Assembly (NCBI RefSeq): GCF_026151205.1 | Contig: NC_087078.1 | Span: 1,443,675-1,507,674 of the forward strand | Reading direction: 5' to 3' | Source of the DNA: Bolinopsis microptera | Taxonomy: Eukaryota > Ctenophora > Tentaculata > Lobata > Bolinopsidae | DNA: 64,000 bases | Shown here: piece after piece, positions 57,406-64,000 of the stretch | Layout of the letters: each line of letters begins with the position of its first letter | Numbering within the stretch: the first letter of the stretch is position 1 | Notes under the pieces: model-generated | Seen by the model: the letters and a program-made list of their open reading frames with translations, nothing else | Database searches by the model: none | Told to the model about the DNA's origin: nothing | Made by a program: the position numbers and the translations under genes

Positions 57406-58298
57406 TTAAACTACGAAAGCAGAACGTAGATAATGGACAATATACTTTGGACAAAAACGAACAATATGGCCCTTTTCTCCACACTCAAAACAGCCGCTAT
57501 TGAACCTGGTTCTAGCATCTCCTGAATTATATGGAGATGAAGTTCCTCTGTTGGTTCCTCGGTTATTTCTGTACAGACCACTGTAACTCCCTGAACCTCT
57601 TGAACCTCCTCTAGAGTCTCGTCTCCAGTTGTTGTTGTAGGTAAAGTTACACTCTTCTGGCTCACTCTTTATCACAGTAGTTTCACTTCCGTGTTGCTGA
57701 CTGTCGGTGTTTGGGAGTCGTGTGAAGATTTTCCCTATCGTTTTTGCCATCTCTGCATAGGTCATACTCTTCACAGTTGCCAATGCAAGATCGACTTTCT
57801 CTGGTGCCAGCTTGGCACTGTTCAATACTCTATATGCAAGTACTTCTTCTGGCAGCTTGATCTTGTGCTTTTTCAGATCGTCGTACAACTTCTCGAACTC
57901 AGATATATAACTCTGCAGATTCATTTCATCGCGCCTTTCATACTGTTCGAACTTACAGTATATTTTATATGCTATATGTGACGAGTCTTCCTTGTAGATC
58001 TTATCTAATCGAGCTATTATCTGCTCCAAGCCATCCTCAGCTATGAGCACTTCCTTGCCCAAGGATCTAACATGGTTCTTGACTTTTCCTTCATACAGCT
58101 CCAAAAGAAACGCAACTTTGCCCTCCTCTTCTTGGGAAGAGCTGTAAACTCACTCCACAGATCAATGTCCAACCTCCAGTCTTCATAGCAGCGACCTTCC
58201 TTGTAAGCCGGTGGAGCCTTGTATCCAGTCCTATTGTTACCCAAGCTTGGTGCAGGTGTCTCCTCTGAGTTTTCACCTGTCATCACGGTAGATCTCAA
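57406..58298 (-). pseudogene. Copia-type gag relic with zinc knuckle, one frameshift
   Basis: The N-terminal frame (58298-58041) and the longer frame (58104-57406) overlap and are joined by a one-base shift near 58115. The second contains LQSYISEFEKLYDDLKKHKI, a UBN2-like gag pattern, then a Gly/Arg-rich stretch and a CCHC knuckle (CFECGEKGHIVRFC). Gag coats the RNA in the particle. About 340 bp of unrelated AT-rich sequence separates it from the protease part. Confidence 0.8.
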
Positions 58299-58350
58299 AT
58301 CAGCAGGTTCACTTCCTTGCTACCTATTTTATTTTACAAATTTATATCAG

Positions 58351-58421
58351 ATCGAACCTATATTTGATAATCGAACCTATATTCGATAATCAAACCTGTA
58401 TTCGATAGTTAAATTTATGCG
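58351..58421. repeat. Short tandem repeat, three copies of about 22 bp
   Basis: CGAACCTATATTTGATAAT repeats three times with substitutions. Confidence 0.85.
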
Positions 58422-58496
58422 ATAAATTGATATTGATATTATTATTGTTGAATAAAGTTAACTCCTGAGATAAATTTTATTAATTTTTAACATTTA

Positions 58497-58684
58497 AGGG
58501 ACTTGGAGTATAAACGACCAAGTTCGCATAAATGCCTACCCAACCAAGAATTTAGGAGGCAAGGGTGGGTGCGTAAACTTTACGGTCTGCACTCTCCGAT
58601 CCTGTATCACCCTGGATTCTTTTTGACGTATTTTTGTATTAGGTATATACCTTCTATCCATTCTCTTGCTACTCCAAGTCCCCT
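58497..58684. mobile_element. Small MITE with GGGACTTGGAGTA ends
   Basis: GGGACTTGGAGTA at the left and TACTCCAAGTCCC at the right, about 190 bp apart, are flanked by TAA-like words. There is no coding capacity. Confidence 0.65.
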
Positions 58685-58744
58685 AAGATATCTGGTAAAA
58701 AGGTCCTGCTAGTTATATATAAAATATATTTATGTTTGCTTTAA

Positions 58745-59050
58745 TTGATACTAAATAAAATTGTTGTTTTCTTGAAATTGTTGTTTTCTTGGAACAAACT
58801 TCCTTCAGATGTCAAGAACTGCTCGACAGTTTTAAGCTTTAAAGTTAGATTGGAAGGATTTAAGAAAGAAATGATTTCTAAAAACAGTGTAAATGATTTT
58901 TATTTTTGGAATGTTTCAAATGAAGCTTTAGGGAAAATTGAAGGACCCAGTTATTTAAGCAATAAGGAGACACATAATGAATATCTTTGGTTTCATCCTT
59001 TTGTGGCAAAGAAGCGTTTTATAAATCTTTATTCCACTGGGAAGTATTAA
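58745..59050 (+). pseudogene. LINE C-terminal segment, 3' half of the split copy
   Basis: Reads SWNKLPSDVKNCSTVLSFKV, then FYFWNVSNEALGKIEGPSYL and WFHPFVAKKRF before a stop. It continues the LINE segment of 54561-55005. The same tail is seen at 60300-60676. ATTGTTGTTTTCTTG is duplicated at its left border. Confidence 0.8.
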
Positions 59051-59258
59051 TGAATTATTTATAGATAATGTATTAGATTTTATTAATTAATAAAATTGAA
59101 TTTGATAAATTATTAATGTTGATGGAAAAATATATTTATTCAAATTATTTTTTTATTTAGTGCAATGATATTTTGTAGACACTTGTGATGATGTTATGTC
59201 ATAATCTTTACTTACTTACTTACTTACAGGCTAGTAAAACGTGAGTTCGATTGGTTAG

Positions 59259-59331
59259 GGTTAGGGTTAGGGTTGTGGTTTAGATTATGGATAGCTTCGG
59301 GGTTATGGTTAGGGTTAGGGTTGGGATTAGG
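59259..59331. repeat. Interstitial TTAGGG-like repeat
   Basis: Two short runs of GGTTAGGGTTAGGGTTAGGG type, separated by a diverged stretch. They sit near the right end of the TIR-bounded interval. Confidence 0.85.
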
Positions 59332-59494
59332 GCTTATGTAAAACCGTTTTGTACGGCTGCAAAACCAAAAAAACCAAAGTCACGTGAAATTTTTGGGCGA
59401 GCGATTTAGTTAAAGCCTTTCTGATCACTTGGGTTGCATGGTCAGAGCTGAACAATCTGAACTTGACTGGTCTGAATACATTTTCCTGTATGTA

Positions 59495-59671
59495 AGATGG
59501 AGTACCACACTGGCCAGAGGTACTCGGATGCTGTAGGATACATTAGAAAGCGCCTTCGCTTTGAAATCCTAAGAACAACAGTGATTTCTCTCCGTGGAGA
59601 CAGAGGTGCGAGAAAAAACATTGTTGATATAAACAGTCTAGATCTTAACTTGGAGCCACAAGGCCAAGGGT
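59495..59671 (+). other. Open frame of about 58 codons, not recognised
   Basis: Reads MEYHTGQRYSDAVGYIRKRL, then RFEILRTTVISLRGDRGARK, and ends in a stop near 59671. Without splice sites or a family match I cannot say whether this is a relic or an exon; it is flanked by repeats. Confidence 0.3.
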
Positions 59672-60299
59672 AATTTTTGATTGTTTAGGAAACTTTTTTA
59701 ATTCTTAAAAGGTAGATTTTATATAGGGTCATTGCTATATTATGTGTATATTGTTTGAATAATTTTATAATTTTTCCTGTATGTAATGTGTAACAGGCGA
59801 CAGATAGTTCAAATTTCAGGGTGTCCTGGACACCCTGATCCTATAAATTAACAGTACGTTAATACGATGATGTGCTTTGTAGCCGTTTGCAATTAACTGT
59901 GTGTTAAAACTGCGTGGCTAAGTCATCCAAACAAGGATTGGATACCCTACAACATGATTTCACAAAGATCATGCGTGCGCTTGCACATGAACGTTTGAGT
60001 AGATCAAAAAGCTTTATATCGCGATTAGATATTTCCGAATACTATTACTGTTTCTATTTTCAAGCACCAGCCACTAGATAATAATTTTAGGGCATCCATG
60101 GACGCCTTGACGCCCTCAATAGCCGCCTCTGGCTGTGTGTATGGTCTGTAAAATCGATCAAATGTTTTGGAAATTGATGGACCATTGATGATCAACAAAA
60201 CCGTGAAAGCCTTACAAACTCTTAACACTGCAGAACTCAAAGATGCAAGGCTGGTCATCCACTATCCATTAAGCTAGTTTTATTTAAACCAGTCTTAAG

Positions 60300-60676
60300 T
60301 CTGTTCTTAGTAATTTTCTTAAATATTCTAATGCAGCCACTCAGATAAGTTTCACTACAGATATTTTGCCAACAATAAGGAACCGTAATTTTTTCGATTG
60401 TGTAACTGATTCTGAGAGAGTAATACCAAATTTGAAATGCCCTACCAGTGTATGTTAAAAATTCTTGTAGTGTAGATAATTTTAAGATTAAACTGGAACG
60501 AATATAAGAATAATTGTATCCTTAAAGGAAATTGTAATGATCATCATCATTGGAAAATGTCTGATGAGGTGATAAATAGAATGGAAGGGGATAAATATTT
60601 GGAGAACAAGAGTAATCATAATAATTCTCTGTGGTTCCGCCCATTTCTAGCAAAGAAGTTTATTAGTTTGAACTAG
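60300..60676 (+). pseudogene. LINE C-terminal relic, second copy of the family at 58745
   Basis: Broken frames read VKNSCSVDNFKIKLERI and HHWKMSDEVINRMEGDKYLE, then SLWFRPFLAKKFISLN and stop. This matches the 58745-59050 tail. Confidence 0.75.
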
Positions 60677-60938
60677 GGCTGGTGAGTCTTATTAGAAATT
60701 TCCAGCCTATTAAAATTGACTTTAAGAGTTACAACTTAAATCATTAGCATATTTTTATGAAAATTTGTGATGATCTTAATTCTTATGTATCATTATGTTT
60801 TGATTTAATATGATTTGTATAGATTTATTAGTATTATTATTCAGTCAAAAAGTATAGAATTCAGCTGATTAAGTTAGTGAGATTCTATAATGGTCCAGAA
60901 TTAACAAATTTTCACTTTTGAACCTTTTCTAGAAGTCA

Positions 60939-61022
60939 ATGTCTAAAGCTGCAGAAATAGTGACATGCAATGAAACTGCTGATGCCTTCCAGAAACTTTA
61001 CTATGAAAAATTAGATAAACAG
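60939..61022 (+). CDS. NXT-like exon 1
   Basis: 28 codons from MSKAAEIVTCNETADAFQKL to LDKQ; donor CAG|GTATGT; phase 0. Confidence 0.9.
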
Positions 61023-61626
61023 GTATGTAATGTGCTTTTTTAACTGTTACAAAATTATTTTATTAATCGTTTGGCTGAGTATCCATTTTATCGATTATGA
61101 ATCCAACTAGTTGATTGATTATGCCCAAACCTTTTATCACCAACATCAATTTTCATTTTTGAATGTAGCTTATCTTAGAGACATGGCACACATGGATTGG
61201 TCAACTTGTACATGCCAGAGGCCATATTGACTTGGAATGGCAACACTGCAAAAGGAAAACCTGGTATCTCTGAATTACTTGGTAACTTACCTATGTCTAC
61301 GTGTAACATTCACTCCGTGGATGCTCAACCTATAAATGAAAAGGTTTGTGAAATATACACTCATTTCTTTCACAGGTTTGAAATGTTATGCTAATGCACA
61401 AATTAGTAGTTGTTAAATTATGAAACCATAGATTAGAGAGATAAATAAAGTGTTGTCTCATTTTCAGGCATTCAACAATAAAGCTATAATGGTTGCAGTT
61501 ACAGGCAACATAAAATATGCCGGCATTTCAGAGAAGGAATTTGCTCAGACTTTCATATTACAAAAAACAGACACTTCTACTATGAAAATTTCATATGACT
61601 GTTTCAGATTCATGAATGAATTTTGA
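60939..61626 (+). CDS. NXT1/2-like: NXT1/NXT2-type mRNA export cofactor (p15), three exons, complete
   Basis: Exons 60939-61022, 61179-61343 and 61468-61626 join in phase 0 to give 135 residues; vertebrate NXT proteins are about 140. The product is an NTF2-fold protein. In known relatives it pairs with the NXF1/TAP export receptor and helps carry mRNA through nuclear pores. The sequence shows ETADAFQKLYYEKLDKQ (first helix), YMPEAILTWNGN (the family's L-x-WNGN strand), SVDAQPINE, and near the end SYDCFRFMNEF, matching the conserved D-x-FRF tail. Start: the first ATG before the conserved helix. Exon 2 must begin at 61179 because an in-frame TAG lies just upstream. It lies 465 bp before the TTC12-like start, same strand. 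Confidence 0.92.
61179..61343 (+). CDS. NXT-like exon 2
   Basis: Acceptor TTATCTTAG; 55 codons from RHGTHGLVNLYMPEAILTWN to PINEK; donor AAG|GTTTGT. Confidence 0.88.
61468..61626 (+). CDS. NXT-like exon 3
   Basis: Acceptor CATTTTCAG; 52 codons beginning AFNNKAIMVAVTGNIKYAGI and a TGA stop. Confidence 0.92.
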   Translation, partial: AFNNKAIMVAVTGNIKYAGISEKEFAQTFILQKTDTSTMKISYDCFRFMNEF

Positions 61627-62090
61627 GTGACTCTTATTTCAAATATTTTTAAAACTTGAATTTATGATTAATTTGTTACTTAAACTGTATTTGTAATTTA
61701 TGTTTCATTCCCCGATTTACCTTTGGCTTTGAAAGGGAAAAGTATTTTAGAGGCTTCAAAACTTGTGTGAATTTAGAGAGAAAATTACATTTAATATTGT
61801 ACATTCAGATTCAAGGTTTGGATACAACTTCATACTTCCACTTGACTGTGACTGATACAGACAGTCTTTTTACTATTCACAAGAACCAATTTAACAGAAC
61901 AAATCTACCATCCTTTAGAGTTCAGACTTTATTTATCTAAACTGTGAAAATTATGTGTTTGATTCTTGAAACCTAGCTTCAATTTGATAGTTAAATGAAG
62001 TTAAAAGTATAATAGAATTCAAATAAATGATTGTAAGATTAACCATATCTTACAGATTTAAAATAATCAGCTTCATTTTTTAGCCTCAAG

Positions 62091-63531
62091 ATGCCAAACA
62101 AGACTATAGACGAGCTGGATGAGTTCCTGAAGAAGGCTGACAAAGCCCAAGAGTTGGTCACTCTATTGCAGTCAAAGGACATGAATGTTGTGAAGGAAAC
62201 GCAAGACAAGATAGACAACATACTGTCTAATGATTGGGAAGAGGAAGAGGAGGAGGGATATAAAACTCGAGATGGTTTCAGCAAGTCCTGTATTAACAAA
62301 CTAAAAGATGAACCTCCAGAAGCAGACCCTGGCCCTGGGGGTGTAGTTGGTGGATTTCCTGCAGACACGCCATCTGATCAGGATGGGTTTATGAGAGCAG
62401 TAGAAGAGGATGCCAACAGACGACACGAAAATAGGAAGAGAAAAGAAGAGAAAAGTAAAGTACGTCGAGAAAAAGGAAATGAACATTTTAAAAATGGAAG
62501 GTACAAAGAAGCAATTGCAGAATATGATATTGCCATTAAGCTTACAGGATGGGAGGTCTCACTGTATACAAACGAGGCTCAATGTTATATTAAGATGAAA
62601 GACTTTGACAAAGCTATTGAAGTTTGTGACAGAGCTTTGTATATTGAGGATGATTTTGTCAAGGGGTACATTCAGAAATCTAATGCTTTACTTGCTAAGA
62701 AATGTCATAAAGAAGCAGTTGAATGTTTGGAGCTGTGTCTTGAAAATTGCAAAAGCAGTACTTCTACCGTGAATAGTTACCTCGGAAAAGCCAAGATTTT
62801 GCTTGCTATTGAATCATCTAACACGGAAGTTGTAAATTCTGTAACCCCTGAAAACAAAAAAGAATTTCAGCACTTCTTATCTAAGCTGAGCTCAAAGAAA
62901 GTCTTTGAAGCAACCATAGCTTCTGAACTTTTGTTGAAAAGCCTACAACAATCAGCCATGAATATCCAACTTTTCCGAGCTCTTGGTGGGATAGAAGCTA
63001 TACAAAGCCAACTGATGAAACATAAGGAGCATGCCCTTCATGTGAATTTGTTCAACATTCTTAAATGCATACTTTGTGATGACAGATTAACATTCCATCA
63101 TTGGATTTACTCTGACCCAACTGCCAGTCTCGTATTTCACGCCAAAAACGAAAAATATAGAATGCTTGTCCTCTTGTTAATGCAAAAACTTACCTTCTGG
63201 GACTCAGAGGAAATTGTGGATGGCTTTTTAGAATTCTGGTCTGATGGGTTAATGAGACAAGTCTTTGCTGCATGTTTTAGTGAGAAAGAAACCAAAGCTA
63301 TGTCAGTTTTAATTCTGGGGAGAGCAATCCGGAACAACGCATTCCTCGTCAAATTCAAGAATGAGGTTATAGAGATGCTTAAATGTGTTTCTAACTACAT
63401 TCCACGCCTCGTTGAGGATGATATAGCTGAACAAAAGACTTGGATTGGTGGATTGTCTGGACTCTCTATGACACCAGTTGCAAGAAAATTGCTCGACAAG
63501 TCCTTCTGGACAATCTTCTTGCCTCTGTTGG
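62091..63531 (+). CDS. TTC12-like first coding exon
   Basis: 1441 nt, unusually long for an internal exon. It starts MPNKTIDELDEFLKKADKAQ and ends in phase 1. Confidence 0.82.
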
Positions 63532-63897
63532 GTTGGTTTTCTTATATTCTTTCTCGCATTTCACTTTAGAGTTCAGATAAGGGCACCTGTTACAGTGTTA
63601 CACACAGCATCCCACAAATTTAAAATAATAAATTCATTCATACTAACTTTTGTTAAATTTCATTTGAAATGAAATCTCTCAGATTTCCTACATAAACAAG
63701 GGAAGGAGTCTATGATTGACGATCTACTGGCTGCTGGAATGAACTTTACACTCGACAGCACCAGCTTATCTGACCACGGATTGGAGATAAGTGAGAAGTT
63801 GGTTGGGTTGTGTGGTAACCCGACCTTTAAGAAAGCTCCTCTACTGCTGAACAGAGTGTTGGAGAAGTGTCCTAATACTCTTCTTGCTGAAGACAAG
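62091..63897 (+). CDS. TTC12-like: TTC12-like TPR protein, 5' part (continues beyond the window)
   Basis: Exon 62091-63531 (phase 1 end, donor G|GTTGGT, weak) and exon 63683-63897 (acceptor TCTCTCAG, donor AAG|GTTACT) give 552 residues so far. The N-terminus is helical (IDELDEFLKKADKAQELVTL) with an acidic stretch (WEEEEEEGY). Residues 123-222 form three TPR units; KVRREKGNEHFKNGRYKEAI starts the first and YTNEAQCYIKMKDFDKAIEV the second. A long helical, armadillo-like part follows. This order matches TTC12, which in animals is a cytoplasmic factor for dynein-arm assembly in motile cilia. The role here is inferred from the family. An acceptor-like TTTTTTAG just before CCTCAAGATG suggests a 5' UTR intron. 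Confidence 0.85.
63683..63897 (+). CDS. TTC12-like second coding exon
   Basis: 215 nt, phase 1 to 0, reading DFLHKQGKESMIDDLLAAGM through to NRVLEKCPNTLLAEDK. Confidence 0.82.
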
Positions 63898-64000
63898 GTT
63901 ACTTTATCATCCTTTTTGTCATGTTAAAAGTTGGGAAGGTTTTCCTTAGGTTTTTTCAATAGTTGATATGATACATTTCATCTCGGGGGACTAAGGTAAA

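Larger units (their letters stand above)
54371..59426. mobile_element. 5.04-kb interval with 25-bp inverted ends and a 9-bp direct repeat
   Basis: ACTAAATCGCTCGCCCAAA near 54388 faces its complement TTTGGGCGAGCGATTTAGT ending at 59410. Outside both, the 9-bp word TTTCTGATC occurs at 54371-54379 and 59418-59426, at equal distance from the inverted motif. This looks like an element from 54380 to 59417 with a 9-bp target duplication, as Mutator-like elements make. Its interior is filled with a LINE relic and a copia relic. No transposase was seen. Confidence 0.6.

Noticed and set aside
55047-58740. LTRs for the copia relic
   Set aside because: I compared the flanks at 55047-55457 and 58300-58740 and found no convincing direct repeat.

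Overview
The window looks like invertebrate metazoan nuclear DNA. Genes are split by GT-AG introns, the two recognisable conserved genes (NXT1/NXT2-type and TTC12-type) are animal genes, and most of the sequence is AT-rich repeat: LINEs, LTR elements, many MITEs and foldbacks, and microsatellites. I cannot name the phylum safely. There are no operons, bacterial genes, CRISPR arrays or rRNA, and I recognised no tRNA gene.

Layout. (1) 45-127, plus strand: one internal exon, probably of an ArfGAP-domain gene running in from the left. (2) 128-9.8 kb: intergenic graveyard with a decayed LINE reverse transcriptase split by a foldback, an RNase H remnant, a 793-bp nested inverted repeat and two MITEs with C-tracts. 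(3) 9799-44454, minus strand: one gene of about 34.7 kb that I assembled by reading splice sites. It has 18 exons, all phases compatible, totalling 1689 nt (562 residues). It encodes a secreted-type signal peptide, four related cysteine-rich modules, one membrane span and a short acidic tail with endocytic-type motifs. I recognise no known family. Its introns hold a 6.7-kb LTR element without gag or pol, a hAT element carrying a minisatellite, a TTAA-flanked element, a 3.3-kb purine (GGA) array and several MITEs. (4) 44.5-52.5 kb: LINE relics and one intact 1161-residue LINE polyprotein (48133-51618). (5) 54.4-59.4 kb: an interval bounded by inverted repeats and a 9-bp direct repeat. It holds a LINE relic split by a Ty1/copia-type relic with an interrupted gag and a deleted integrase core. 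(6) 60.9-64 kb, plus strand: a complete three-exon NXT-type mRNA-export cofactor gene, then the 5' part of a TTC12-like gene running off the right edge.

How the pieces relate. The host genes are an mRNA export factor, a TPR protein of the cilium-assembly family, a possible Arf regulator and an uncharacterised membrane protein; nothing links them in one pathway. The strongest biology is the new-looking cysteine-rich receptor-like gene and the nested insertion history recorded in its introns. That history includes an LTR element interrupting a LINE, and a hAT element inserted in a repeat whose second copy still shows the empty site.
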